Shown: positions 45,098 to 60,907, counted from the first letter of the stretch. The stretch: DNA of 64,000 nt from Hypoxylon rubiginosum (GCA_902806565.1 CADCXA010000062.1:496001-560000); one strand, 5' to 3'. Translations and numbers: made by a program. The notes: a model not told the origin generated them from the sequence alone.

Positions 45098-48000
45098 TTT
45101 AATGTTTTTTACTTAAATTAAATTAGTTATTTTATTAAAATGATATTATAATAATATTATTTATAAAGTTTATTTATAATATATAAAATAAAATTACGTT
45201 TTATATATTTTTTTTTTATTTTTTTTTAAGTAATAAAAATATAAAAAATAAACGGTTATTACCAGCTTTTTAAAAAAAATTAAAAAAGGTTTTATAATAA
45301 GTAATTTACTAATAATTTTATTATTTATAATAATAATTATAAATAAAATATAAATAATTTTTAAGATTTTAACATTATTTTTATTAAATAAATATTAAAA
45401 TTTTACAGTTAATTTATAAAATTAATTAATATATTATAAAAAAAATTAATAATTAAAAAAAAATTTAAATAAAACTTATAAATAAGTTTATTATTTAGAA
45501 TCTCGTTAAAATTATTATTACTAATAACGTTATTTTTAAATATTTTAAAAATTTAATTTAAAATTATTTAACAATTTAAATATTAAATTTTATAACTTTT
45601 TATAACGCTTTTAATAAAACTAAATAGTTTATTAAAAATAAAAAAAAAATAAAATACTTAAAAGTTATTAAATAATTAAAAATCAGCTAAACCTTAAAAA
45701 TTAAAATTATAAAATTAATAAAATTAAAAACCTTTTTATATATAAATTAAATTATATTAATAAACATATTAATAAATAATTTTAAAAACTTAAATAACTT
45801 TTAAAATTTTAATAAATATAAATTAAATATAATTTTAAACGAAAAAAAAAAACTTAATTTATTAACACTTTTAATAATTATATTAAAAAATTAAATTACT
45901 TTTATTTAATAAAATAAACATTTTATTAATAAACTTATAATTTTAAAATAAAATATTATATAAATTAATAACTTTATTAAAAAACTTAATATTAATTTTA
46001 TAAAAAACTTAAAATTATAAAATAATAAATTAATAAGTTTTTTACTAGGTTAAAATATATAAATTAAAATAAATTTTTAATTATATAAATTTTTAAAACA
46101 AAGTAACAAAAAAATTAAAAAACACTTAAAAAATTAATTTATTATATTATTTGTTATTATTAGTAAAAATAAATTAATTAACATTAAAATATTTTAATTT
46201 AATTTTTTAAAAAATATTAAAAAAAAATACTAATAAAGTTTTCGTTTATAATAAACTTTAATTATATATAAATATATATAAATAAAAAAACTAAGTTAAA
46301 AAATAAATAAAATATAATATTAAAAAAAAACTAGTAATATATAATAACATTTATAAGCTACTTAAAAAAAAAGTTTTAAATTAATAAAATTAAACTTTTT
46401 TTAAATAAAAAAAAACTAAATACTTTATATTTTATATAATTTTATTTAATATAATTATTAAAAAATTTAATATTAAGCTTATTAAAATATAAAAATAAAT
46501 AATAAAAAATTTTTATATTATAAAAAATATTCATGTAAATAAGCTTATAAAAAAATATATATATAAAATATTTAAATATATTAAAAATATAAAAAATATT
46601 ATAAAACTTTAGTTATTAATATAATTATATAAAATATAACTTTTAAACCTATAAAAATTCTTAAAAAAACTAAATAATATTATTAAAATCTTTAAATATT
46701 TAAATTTTATTAAAAAAAAACAAATAATACTTTAAAAAAAACTTACTTATATTTTTATTATTATAATAAATAATTTTATAAAAAAGAATAATAAAAATAA
46801 TAACTTATTTATAAAAATAAACTAGTTATATTTTAATAATATATAATATTAAAATAAGAATAATTATATATAATTATTTTTTTAAAATAACTAATATAAT
46901 ATACGTAGCTTTAATTAATAAAACTAATTATTTTATCCTTAAAATAATTTTAACTTTTTTAAAAAAAATAATTTCAAGCTTAAAAAAAGAAGTTATAATT
47001 TTAAATTATAACTTAAAAATTTATTTAATTAACTTTTTAAAAAAAATATACAGTTTTTTAAAAAAAATAATAAACGTTAAAATTAATATTAATAATTTAA
47101 TAGATTATAAAAATAAATTAATAAAATATAGTTATATATTAATAAAATTATAATATATTAACATAAAAATTTAAATAATAAAAAAAGTATATAATTAGTT
47201 TAAAAAAATATATTTATTATAATAACAATAAAATAAAACTTAATAATAATTAAAAGAAAAATATCTTTATATATATTAAAAAAAAAAATATTAAATCTTC
47301 TTTTTTTATATATTTTATAAAAATAATAAAACCTAATAATAACCTTAATCTTTTTATCGATTTTATAAATAACTTAACACGTATAAAATATAACATTAAA
47401 AAAACCAATATAATAATTATTATAAAAAAAAAAACAACGTTTAAATAAATTAAATTTACCTACCTTATAAATATAAATTAACTTATATATATTTATATAA
47501 TTTACTAGTTACTTTTTAATTCTAAAAAAATATTATTAATATATAAATATAATAATTATATATAAAAAAACTTAAAACTATTTAAATATATTATAATAAT
47601 ATATTTTATATTTATACGTTTAATTAATAACCTTATAAATTTTAACTTATAAAATAAATAAGTTATAAAAATAAACCTTATATTAAAAACAAAAAATAAG
47701 ATTTATTAAAAAACTTTTTATTTAAAAATTAATATTAAAATAAATATTAATAATATAATTAATTTAATATATTTAAATATAAATAACTTATTTATTTTTA
47801 TTAATTATAAATAAGTTATTAATTAAGTAAAAAACCTATGTTTCTTTTAAATAAACCTAATTTTATTAAAAAAAGTTAAGTTTAAATCTTTTATTAATAT
47901 ATAAATTAAATTTAACTTTTATATTAAAAGTTTAATAAATAATAAATATATTAATAGTTATTTTTTAATTAAAATTAATATTATTAATAAATTAAATTTA

Positions 48001-51000
48001 AAAATATTTATAGGTATTAATTTTATATAAAACCATAAAATTAAAATTAATTTTAATATTTTTATTTATAATATTAACTTTATATTTAACTTAAAAATAA
48101 AAAAAGAAATTATTTTTTAATAAAAAACTTATTTTATAATAAAAAAAATAATAATTATAAACTAAATAACTATTTTTATAATAAACGAAGCGTATATTTA
48201 TATAAAATATATAAATCTTTTTAAACTTATAAATAAAAAAAATAAGTTTATATAATTATATTATTTTTATATTAATTATAATAAAATTCTAAATATTATA
48301 ATTAATAAATTTAACTTAAAATATTTTATTATATATAATAAAAACACTTAGCTTTTAATTATTAATAAAAGTAAAAAACTTAATTAAATTAAAAAATATA
48401 TTAATAATAAAAAAATAATATTAATAAATTAATTTAATATATACACCTATTAAAAAAATAATATTAACCTTAAAATATAGTTTAATATAATTAAAAAATT
48501 AAATAATAAAACTAAAAAAAAAATATCAGTTTTATTTTTAAGTAATTATATAGCTGCCGCTTTAATAAAAAAAATAAAATTTAAAAATCACATTTTTATA
48601 AATTTTAAAAAACTACTTAAACTTAAATATTATATTTTATTATATAATATTATAAAACTAATAAATATATTTACAATTAAATTAAAAACTAAAATAAATA
48701 TAAATAACATTAATTTTAATATTACGTTAAAATTTAAAAATCTTATTAATAAATACGATATTTTTAAAAATAAAAATATTATCCTAATATTTAAAAACCA
48801 GAAAATAAAAATAAACTTTATTAACAAATAATAATCCTAGTTTAAACTAATTTATAACTATTTTTTAAAAATAAAAAACCAGGAATTTTTTAATTAAACT
48901 TATAATAAATTTTATATTTAAAATAAAATAAGCTTTAAAATAAAACTTATATTTATAACCTACTTTATATTTATTATATAATAAAAAATAAAAGGTAAAA
49001 TTAAAAACAAATTAATAATAAATTTAAAACCTTTAATTTAAATAATAATTTTAAATATCTACCCCTTATTAAATTAAAATAATATTATAAATAATATAAT
49101 TAAAATAAAATTCTTTATTTTTATAAATATATTTGTTTTTTTTTTAATTACTTATAAAAATAAACTATAAAAATAAAATAATAATAATTAATTATAAAAG
49201 TTTAAAAAATTTTAATATTATTTTAATAAATTTTTAAAACTTTTTTATTTTTAAATAACATTTTATAAACTACCTTTTTTTTTTTTATAAAAAGTTTATT
49301 TATATTTATATAAATAATATTATTATTTTTAATAAAACTATAAAAAAAATTTATAATATATCATTATAATTTTTAATTTTTTAAATAAAAACCAAGTTTA
49401 TATAAATCCTTTAAAATTATTTATAACTTATTTATTAATTAAATTATTAAAATATAATATAAATAATAAAAAGGTTTTAAAAATTAATAACTAAATTAAC
49501 GTTTTTAAAAAACTTAAATTCTTATATATTTTAAACTAATTTAAAACCTACCTTAAAATAATAAAATAACTATAAAAAAAAATCATATAGTTTAAAATAA
49601 AAACTAAACTTTTATAATAAAAAAAAACAATTTTATTTATAAAAATAAAAAATAAAAAAACATTATTTATTAAAATATTTAAATAAATATATTAATTATA
49701 AACATTTAAAATAATTTTTAAACTTACTATTAAAAAGTTAAAAATTTTTAAATAATTTTAATAATATTTTTATACATAATATATAATATATTATTATAAT
49801 ATAAATAAACTTTTATTTTTTAAAGTTAATATTTATTTTAAAATATAAAAACTTATAATATTTTAACTTAAAAATAAATAAAATAAGTTCTTTATATTAA
49901 AAAAAAAGATTTTAATTATAAAAATATTACTTTTATTATTTATATTTAAAATAACCTTATTTAAAAAAAAAAATATAAATTAATAAAAATTAAAATAACT
50001 ATTATAATATAAATTTATAAAAAACTAAAAAAACTTATTTAGTTTAATAAAAAACTAATTATAATATTTACTAACTATATAATAATAAAAAAAATAATAA
50101 CTTATATATTAATAAATACTTTAAATTTAAATAAAATAAATCTTAAACTAATAAATATAATAAATTATTTATTTTAATTTAAACTATAAATATTTTATAT
50201 TTTAAAACCGTTAAATATAATACTAAACGTTTTATTTTAACTCCTTATATTTATTAAACTAAAAAAAACAATTTTTATAAACTTTATTAATAAGTTTAAT
50301 AATATTTAAAAAAACTTTAATATATAATATTATATAATAAATAAAAAGTTAAATAAAGTTATAATAACCGTAATAATTAAAAATAAATTCTAAGTTAAAA
50401 TTATTAAAAAATACATGGAAAATTATAAATATAATATAATTTATAAAATCTTTAAAAAATAAAAAAATAAAAATAAATTTACGTTTAATTTAATAAAAAA
50501 TAATAAGATAAATAATAACTTTAAAAACAACGATAAAAAATTTATAACTTTATTTTTATTTATTTTATAAAAAAGACTTTTATATTATATAAACTTTAAT
50601 AAAAATAAAAAACTTTATATATTTTAAAGTTATATATAATTAATATTAAAGCTTATTTATAATAATAAATACTATTTTAATAAAAATAAAATAATAAATA
50701 ATCTTTAAAATATTTATTTTTTTTATAAATATTAACATATTAAAAAATTTATATAATACTATAAAATATATAAAAAAAATTAATAAAATAAAAACTTAAC
50801 GTCAAATAGTTTAATATTAATTAAAACCTTTTTAATATTATATTATATTATTATTTTAAATTTAATTATAAATATATTAAAAATAAAGTTAAAAAATATA
50901 TTTTAATTTATTTTAAAATAAGAAATTTTTAACTGTTTTATAATAGTTTTTTATAAATTTAATAAAAAAACGTTATTAATATTAAAAAATGTTATTTATA

Positions 51001-53186
51001 TAATAAAAAAATAAATAATAATATTATTTAAAATATTAAAATATATAAACTAAGGATTATTATTATAAATTATTTTTAATAAAAACTGTAAATTTATTTT
51101 AAACCTATAAAAAGCATTTTTTATTTTACTTAAAATTAATTAATTTTTCTTTATAATATATTATTTATAAACTAATAAACTATTAAAAAAAAAGAATTAT
51201 ATAATAAAAATAATTATACGGTTTTATATAATAAGTAATTTTAACACGTTATAAATTAATATATTTATAGCTTTTTAACACTACCTTAATAATTTTTTAG
51301 TTATAATTATAAATAAATTATTTAATAAATTAATAATTAAATTAAAACCTTACTTTATATTAAATATTTTTAATATTAATAAAAACTACGAAATAATAAA
51401 TAAAATAAATAATATTATTTAAATAAATAATATATATTAAATAACTTATTTAATTAATATAGTTATAATAATTATAAAAAAATAATATAATAATAAATAT
51501 ATTTTAATAAATTTAAAAAAAAACAAAATAATTTACTTATAACTATATAAAAAATATTATTTATTTAATAAATTTAAAATTAAATAATTTTTATTAAAAG
51601 TAAATCCCTTTAAAATTATTAAAAAAATCTCGTTATTTATATATAAACTTAACTTTTTAAACCTTTAAAAAATTTATTTTATAATCTTAATTATATATTT
51701 ATAAAAACCGGAATAAAACTTGGATTCTTTTAATAGAAAAATATTTAAATTTAAATTAATAACTATAAATAAAATAAAAGAAAAATAAAAACTTAAATAA
51801 ATTATTAAAAAGAAAATTAAATAATATTAAAAAAATCTTAGAATTTATTATTTAATTAAATAAAAAAAATATATTATAAAAAACAATAACTAAAAACCTT
51901 ATAAAAACCTTTTTTAAATAATAAAAAACCTAGTAACTATTTTTAAAAATAAAAAACCTATAGATTAACCAATAAAATATTATAAAAAAAAGTTTATTTA
52001 TTAAAAATTTTATAAGCTTATAAAATAATAAGTTAATATACTTAAAATATAAATAATAAAAGTTAAATAAATTAATATAATCTTATAATTAAAATTATTA
52101 ACCTTATAAAGTAAATTAATATATTATTTTTTACTAAGTTTTAATAATATTATTTATAAAAACACTTATTTTATATTAAAAAACGTTTTAATTTTAATAT
52201 TTTTATTAATAAAAAAAAAGAGATATCTTATTTATTTATAATATATTAATTAAAATAATTAAATTATAAATTAATAAAATATATAATAATATTAAAACCT
52301 TTATTTTTATATATTTATTTTATTATAATAACTATTATATAATTATAAGTAAAATAATATTATTAATATAATTATAATTTATAATTAATAATAAATTATA
52401 AAATAAATTAATAAACTTATAAAGCTTATTATAAATTTTATATAATTTATAAAAAAGCTATTTAAAAAGTTTATTAGTAATATTATAAAGTTTATTATTA
52501 ATATTAAAAATTAATAAGGAATTTAATAAAAATTAAAAGTTAAAATTATATAATAAATAAAAGATTTAAAATTATTATTAGTTAATAATAAGTTTTTAAA
52601 TAAATTAGTATTTAACTTTTTAATATTATTAAAAAATAAACTAATATTACTAATTAATTAAATCTTAATATTATAATAAATAATATAGTAAATATTATAA
52701 ATATTTATATTTTTTATAATAACGTAAAATTTAAAAATATTTAGTTTTTAATATATTATAAACCTTATAATAAAATAACTTATTTAAAAAAAAATAATAA
52801 AATTAAGTAACTTTAAATTTATTAATAAATAAATAAGCTTAAATATTAATTAAAATTAAAAAGAAATAATATTATTAAAAATATAATAGCTTATAATAAA
52901 GTTTATATTTTATAAAAAAAAAAAAAAAAAATATTACTAGTATAACTTAAAAAGTTAAATAATTAAACATAAAAATTAAATTACAAGTTTATAAATAACC
53001 TTATAAATAATAACTTAAATAACTAGTAAAATAAAAACCTAGATTATAACCTTATAAATAAGTTATTTATAAATAATAATAAAAAAAATATTACTTTATA
53101 AAATTAATTATTTAAACGGTAAAAAATATTTAAGTTTTAAGCTTTATAAAAATTTAAAATTACTTATAAAACTATAAATATTAAGA

Positions 53187-53266
53187 AACTTTTAATTAAT
53201 AAACTATATTAAATATTAAATATAAAAACTTTTAATTAATAAACTATATTAAATATTAAATATAAA
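53187..53266. repeat. Tandem duplication of a 40 bp unit inside retrotransposon 2
   Basis: Two identical 40 bp copies (53187-53226 and 53227-53266) starting AACTTTTAATTAATAAACTA. The identity of the copies indicates the duplication arose after RIP. Confidence 0.85.
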
Positions 53267-54214
53267 AGCTTTTAATTTAAATTTATTTTATAATATATAA
53301 TTTTATTATAAATATATAATAAAGAAATATATAATAAAAAAAATTATAATAAAAATTAATTATAACTTTAAATTATTTATTAATATTTTTATTTAAATTA
53401 ATATTTTAAATAATTATAATAAAAAATTATTTTATATAATATATATAAAAATCTATATTATATAAAATAATTTTAAAAATATAATTATATTATATTATAC
53501 TAGTAAATTTTAAAAGTATTTATTATCTAAAAAAACATTTTTTTTAATTATATAATATATAAAGATATTTAATAATTTAAACGTAGTTATAAAAAAATAA
53601 TTAATATATTTATATTATTTTAATTTTATATAAATTATAAACTTTAAAAATTTATTTATAACTTAAAAAAAAGAAATTTTATAGGTTTTATAACTAGGGA
53701 TAAAAAAGATTTAATTAATTATAATAACTTTAAAAAACGGTATTAATAAAATACTAATAATAGTTAAAAATACTAAAAACATTATAAATATTAATAAAAA
53801 AAAAATCTTTTAAATAATTAAAAATTATTTATATAAAGAAAATATTAATATATAGCTTAAATTTTTTTAAAAAAGTTATAATAAATTATAAAAAAAAGTT
53901 AATATTTTAATATTTTAATATAATAAGTTTAATTTTATAATAAATAAAATTATTATAAAAGTTATAAAATTAAAAAATAATTTAAGCGATATTAATTTTA
54001 AAACTTTAATTATATTATAAAATTTTACGTACCGTTTAATAAAACTTATTAATAAAGTAATTAACTTTTATTATAAATAAGGTACTTTTATTATTAAATA
54101 ATAAAAAATTAAAATACCATAGTTTTTTCTTTTAATAAAAAACTAGTTATTAATTAACTGTTATTATTATTATTAAAAATAAATATAGCTTTATTAAAAA
54201 AAATAAAAAGGAGA

Positions 54215-54444
54215 TATTAAAATTACTTATAAATTACAAGTTTATAAATACCTTAGTTACTTTATAACTAGTTATTTTAAAATTATATTTTAAAACCGTA
54301 ATTTTTATAATTTAACCTATAAAATTATATTATTTATTATAATTTTATAACCACTTTTTTTACCTTAAATTTAATTTTAAAATATATTTAATATAATATT
54401 TTTATTTAATATTAACCCTTATTTAGTTATAATAAACTATAATA
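54215..54444 (+). repeat. 3' LTR of retrotransposon 2
   Basis: Preceded by the polypurine tract; keeps more G and C than the 5' copy. Confidence 0.87.
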
Positions 54445-55822
54445 TTTATTTATAAAATTAAAATTAATTATTATAAATAATTTATTTAAAATTTAATAAT
54501 AAATAAATTTTAAAGTATTATAAAAATTATTATTTAATAGTTAAAGTTTATAAAAAATATATATTAATAAAAAATATAAATAAATATTATTAAAAAAAGA
54601 AAAATTATAAATTTATTTTAAAGCTTATTTTTATTAATATATAAAAAATTAAAAAAAAATTAAAAATTTAAGAAAATAATATTTAAAATTAAAAAAATTA
54701 ATATATTAATTAATATATAACTTTTATAGTTATTAAATATTAATAAATATATTTTATAAAAAATTTTTAATAAAAATTTAATTTTAATAATAAATATGTT
54801 TTTTAATTATTTAATAACTATTTTATTATTTATTTAATTATTTTTAAACGTTATATAATATTAATTAATTATAATTTTAAATTATTTTTTAAATTAATTT
54901 ATTTATATAAATTTTTTTTTTTAAAATTATACTTAGTTTAAAAAACTAGTTTATAATATTTATATATTTAATAAAAAACGTTTAAAAACAGTTTTACAAG
55001 CTTTTTATAAAAGATTTTTTAAATATTAAGTTTTTTAAAACTAATTTATTAATTTTTAATATTATAATTAATTAATTAAGTTAAATATATAAAAAAAACG
55101 TGGTTTTTTTATTATATTTAATTATAATATTTTTTTTTATTTATATTAAAAGTTAATTTAAGTTTTATTTATTTATATTTATTTTATTTAATATTAAAAT
55201 ATTATTTTATAATTTTAAAATTAAAGTTATTAAATTTAATAGTTTTAATTTTATAACTTATTTTTATATATATAAATAAATTTTAATAAATAAAAACCTT
55301 AAGTTAATTTTTATTTAAAAGTTTTTTTAAGTTTATTAAGTTTTTTATAATTAAACATATAATATTATAATTAAAAATATATTTTATTAAATTTTAATAA
55401 ATAATTTATTTAACAAGTTTTTTTTTATTTATAAATTAATATTTAAGCGTTTTAAAAAACTTTTATAAATAGTTATTTATAAAATTAATAATATATAATA
55501 AATTAAAAAATTATATATTTAAAAAATATTAAATAAATAAAAATATTATTTTAAGTAATATTTAAAATAACTTTAATTATTATTTTTTTATTATAAAATA
55601 TTATATTAAATTTTAATAAAGTTATTTAAATTTATATTTAAAAAATAATATTTTTATAAAAAACTAAAAATTAATATTTTATATTAAAAATCGTATTTTA
55701 ATTTTTAATAATTATATAACTAATTTATTTTAAACTTTATATTTAAATAAATTAATTAATATTTATTTTAAATTTTTAATTTTATATTATATAAAATAAA
55801 ATTAATTAAAATATATATAAGT

Positions 55823-55866
55823 AAAATAAATAAGTTTTAATTAATTTTATAAGTTTATTAATAGGT
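55823..55866 (-). repeat. Right terminal inverted repeat, 44 bp
   Basis: Inverted partner of 36945-36988, more strongly mutated. Confidence 0.9.
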
Positions 55867-55871
55867 TATTT

Positions 55872-56025
55872 TATTAAATTTAAAAATTAACCGGTGGTTA
55901 AAAATAAATAAACTTTTATTATATAAACTTTTAAATTAAGATTTTATATATAATAATTATATAAAAATTATATATTTTTTAATTAAAAAATTTAAACTTA
56001 ATTTAATTAACTTTTAAATTTAATA
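55872..56025 (+). repeat. 5' LTR of retrotransposon 3
   Basis: 154 bp direct repeat of 60908-61061. Confidence 0.87.
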
Positions 56026-59000
56026 ATTAAAAATCTTATTATTATTTTTTTAATATTATTTATATATAAAAAAAATATTAAAATTATTTACTTAAAATAT
56101 TTATATAATTAAATAATAAAAAAAGTAATTTTTTTAAAATCTTAATTAATTTAAAAAATTAATATAGTTAGAAAAATAAACTTAAATTAAAAACTAAATT
56201 ATTAAAACTTTTTAATTATTTAATTAATAAAATTTTATTACTTAAAAAATTAAAGATTTTTAATATAGTTTTTAAAAAATATAATAAAGAATTTAATATT
56301 ATTACCGTTTTTATAAAATTAAATAAATTTATAGAATTTATTATAATAAAACTAAAAAAATTAAACTTATTTTAAATTAAAAAAAAAAAGTAAAAACTAG
56401 TTTATTTTAAATTTAATAAAAAATAAAAGAATTAATTATAAAATAAATATAAGTTATTATAATTAATATAAAAAGTTATATATAAAATAAATTATAATAA
56501 TAAAAAAACTTAATAATTATATATATTAAATTATAATAAATTATTATAAAATTATATATTATATTATTAAAAGATTAATATAAAAATAATATTAAAAATT
56601 AAATATTTAATATAATAAAATTAAATTAAATAAAAAAGATAATATTAAAAGAAAATATAAAAAAGTAATAATATTTTTTAAGAATTTTAAGAATATAAGT
56701 TAATAGTTATAAATTTAAAAAATAATTATATTTAAAACTAAGTTTTATAAAATATTTAAAATATAATATTTAAACTTATAAATAAAAGATTTTTTAAATA
56801 TAATAAAAAGATTTTATAAAAATTAAATTATTATTTATAAAATAATTAAAAATTTTTAATTTATTAATAATATTTTATAATATAAAAACCTTATAAATAA
56901 CTTTTATAATTATATAATTAAAATAATATATAAAATAAAAAAAATATTTAAAACAGTTTTTAAATTTATTTATAATAAAAAAAACCTTAATAAAAAAGAA
57001 TTAATTAATTCTTTTTTTAACTAATTAAAAAATAAAAATATAAATAAAAGAAAATTATAAAAAGAAAATTAAAATATTATATTAATTAATAACTACTTAA
57101 TATATAACTAATATTATTAACTTATAAAATGTTATTATATTTTTTTAAAAAAAAAATATAATAATTTTAAATTAAAAAATTAATTAACTTTTAAAATTAA
57201 AAAAACTTTAAAAAATTTAAAAATTTAAATATAAGTATAATTATTTAAAAAAAGTAAATTAAAATCTAGGACTTTTTAACTTAAAAAAAAATCTAAAACA
57301 TTATAAAAATAACTATATAATTAGTTTATAAAAAAAATACTAGTTATATTTTTTATTTTAATAATAAATAAATACCTTTTAATTTATTTAATTATTTTAA
57401 ATAATAAATTAATTATTATTATAATAAATTAAATATACCGTTTAATTAACTAAAAATAAATGTTACTTAGTAATTATTTTTAGTTAAAAAATTAAATCTT
57501 ATTAATTTAAATATATAAAATAATAAATATATTAATTAAGAATATATTAATATTATTATTAAATATAACTTATTATTTTTTATTATTAATTATTTTAATT
57601 TTACTATAAAAATTAAAATATAAAAGGTTTTAATAAAATAATAAAATAAATTTAACTTATATATAAAAAAAAATAATATTTTTATAAATAAGATTAAAAA
57701 TATATATAAATAATATATAATAACTTATTAAATTAATATATAAATAAAAAAAAATATATTTAATATTATTATAAAAAAGTATAAATATAATATATAAATT
57801 AAATAAGCTTTTTTAATTAAAAATACTTAAATATAATATTATAAATTAAAATATTTAAAACTTTAAACCTTAAAATATTTTATAAGTTTATTTTAAAAAA
57901 TAGTTATTTAAAGATTAATAAAAGTTAAATATAAAACTTATAATATATTTAAAATAAAATAATAAATTTAACGTGTTTTTAAATTAAATTATTAAATATT
58001 AAAAAAATAAATTACTTTTAATTTTTATAATTATAAAGAAATATTTATTAAAAAAAACTTATATTTTATTTTTATATGTTAAATATTAAAAACAGTTTAA
58101 AATTACGTATTTAAAAATTATAAAATAAAAATAGTTTTTAATATAGTAAATAATTATTTAAAATAACTAGAATATTAATATAAAATTACTATAAAAATAA
58201 TAAAAACCGATAATAAAATAATTATTAATAAACTAATTATTAGAAAAAGTTTAAAAATATATAAAATTAAAATTAAACTTTTAATATTAAATATATAAAC
58301 TTAAAATAATAAAACCAAACGCTTAAAAAAAGTAATAAAAACGAAAATATATACGATATAAATTAAAGTAAAATTATTAATATATTTATAACTAAAAATA
58401 CTTAAAATTACCACTTATTTATATAATTATATATTAAAAACTAAAAATAATTAAAAGATTTTATTTAATATATTTTTTAAAATAATTAAATAAAAATAAG
58501 GATTTTTTATATTAAAAAATAAAAGATTAAATTAAATATATTTATAAATATATAAATATAAAATATACGTTATAATAAAAAATTAAAAACTTTATTTAAA
58601 TAAATTAAATAAGTTAAATTTAAAAACTTAAATTAAATATTTAATTAATTATTAATTTTTAAATATATATTATATATAAATACTTTATATAAATAAAATA
58701 ATTAATATAAAAAATATTATTTTTAATAAAAATAAAATATTTAATAAAAATTTAAACATTTTTTAAAATAACTTAAAAACTATTAATATAAAAAAAATAA
58801 TAACCTTAATTAAAAAATACGCCTTATTAGATTCTAAAAATTATATTTTAAATAAAAAGTTTAAAAAAATAAAAGAAATTAATAATATATTATTTATCTT
58901 AAAAATAATAAATATAATAAATAAAAAAAAATTAAACGTTAATATTAAAATAAAATATTTATATATTATAATTAAGTTTAAATTATTATTTATATTACTA

Positions 59001-60907
59001 TTAAATTTATTATTTATTTTATTATATTATATAATTAAAAATAAAAATATAAACCTTATATTAAATTTATTTTAAAATTTAAAACTTTATAAATTTAAAC
59101 TATAAAAAGTTATATTTCTAGTAAATTTTAAAGTTTTTTTTATATAAAAAGTAAAACTAAAAATTTTAAACCAAGTTAACGTAAAAAAAGTATTATAAAA
59201 AAAATAAAAATTATATTAAAAATTTATTAGAAGAATGTTTTATTAGTATAAAAAGTTTATAAATTATTTAATAAAGTATTTTTTTAAATAAATAAAGAAA
59301 AATCACTTTAAAAACCATATTTAAATAAAGTTTTAATTAAAAATTAAAAAAATAAATCTAATTATAAAAAAATATTAAATTTTAAATTATATATAAATAT
59401 ATATTTATAAATTTAATAAATATAAATACTTTTTAAAATATAAAATTAAATTTATTATATAAAAAAATTAATAAAAAAAGTTATAATTAAATAAAATATA
59501 TATTATTATTTTTATTAATAAATTATTTAAAATATTATTAATAATAATTACTTATTTTAATTTTAAAATAATATAATATAATATAATAAATATTTTTATA
59601 TATATTATTATAATAAATAAAATCTTTATATATATATTATTAAAATATTAAAAAAAAGATATAATATTATAATTATATAAAGTTTTTTATAAGTTAAAAA
59701 TTTTATTATTATTTTAATAAAAAGAAATTTTAAAAATTTTATTAAAATTAAGCTTTAAAAATATATTATATAAATTATATTATTATATTAAAAAAAAAAT
59801 ATTAATATTTTTTTATATAAATAATATAATTATAATATATTAAAAAAATAATAAAATAACAGTAATTAAAATTATTTTATAGTTAAAAAAAAATATTAAA
59901 TAATTAAAAAAAATGAAATTTAATAGTTTTTAAAAATTAAAATTATTTATAATTAATTTTAAAAAAAAATTAACTATTTTAAACTTTATATATTAAAAAA
60001 ATAATTAAATTAATTGCTTTATTTAATAAATTATTAAATATATTTATAATTTTATAAAAATTATTTTTATAATAAAACTATATTATAAAATAAAAAATTT
60101 ATTAATATTAATATAAAATTAATTTAATATTATTTATAGTTATATTTATTAAACTTAATATATTATTTATTATTTTATAATTAGTTTAATTTTTTATAAA
60201 TTTAAATAATATTTATTAAAAAATAATAAACTAAATTATATAATATTTATATAAAATAAAATAATATATTTTATAAATAAAAAATAAAAATAATTTAATA
60301 ATAATTAATAATATTTTTTTTATTAATAATATAATAAATTATAAAAGTTTATAAATTTATATTATAATTTTATTTAATAAATTAATTAATTAAAAGTAAA
60401 TAAATAAAATATTATTATTATATTTATTATAAAAATTAAATTACTAGTATTAATATAAATTGTAAAAAAAATAATATATATTAAATAATTAATTAAAAAA
60501 CTAAAAATTAAGTTTAATTATAAAAAAATTAAAGTAAAATATAATAATATATAAATTATTAAACTAATAATTTTAAAAATTACTTAATTTAAAATTAAAT
60601 TAAAATATATAAATATTTATAATTATTAATTTTATTAAAAAATTAAAAATAATTTAATTATAATTAAATATATATTATTAATAAAAATAAAAACAAATAA
60701 ACTAATTAAAATATTATTAACTTAAAAATAATTAAACTTATTAAATTAATTAAATATTATAAATATTTAATATTTAATTAAAAAAATTTTTTTTATAAAA
60801 TTTAATTAAAATTTAAAAAAATATATTAAATATAAATATTTTAATTTTATATTAATAATATTTAAATTTAAGTTTTTAATATAAATAATTATAAATTTAA
60901 AAAAGTA

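Larger units (their letters stand above)
44868..54444 (+). mobile_element. Ty3/gypsy-type LTR retrotransposon 2, 9577 bp, RIP-inactivated
   Basis: Two 230 bp LTRs (44868-45097 and 54215-54444) with target duplication TTTAT (44863-44867 and 54445-54449). A purine tract AAAAAGGAGA at 54205-54214 immediately precedes the 3' LTR, fixing + orientation. Legible pieces in order: an aspartic-protease-like stretch with IGINFI near 48010, an RT block with INLKPLI and NIYPLL near 49015-49070, and the RT active site as YINNIIIF (49307-49318 for YINN). Protease before RT fits gypsy. The element is long for such short LTRs; about 2 kb before the 3' LTR has no readable domain. Confidence 0.87.
36945..55866. 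mobile_element. TIR DNA transposon (Tc1/mariner-like size) carrying two nested retrotransposons
   Basis: Bounded by 44 bp terminal inverted repeats beginning ACCTATTA. TA dinucleotides flank both ends (36943-36944 and 55867-55868), as with Tc1/mariner insertions. Subtracting the two gypsy elements and their duplicated target sites leaves about 2.15 kb in three pieces (36945-37540, 44729-44867, 54450-55866), a usual size for Fot1/Pot2-like elements. I could not read a transposase through the mutation, so the superfamily is inferred from TA and size alone. Confidence 0.75.

Noticed and set aside
48630..48827. 65-codon open frame on the minus strand inside the AT-rich island
   Set aside because: It is only a stop-free stretch of Ile/Phe/Leu codons in RIP-mutated retrotransposon DNA; no start context or motif.
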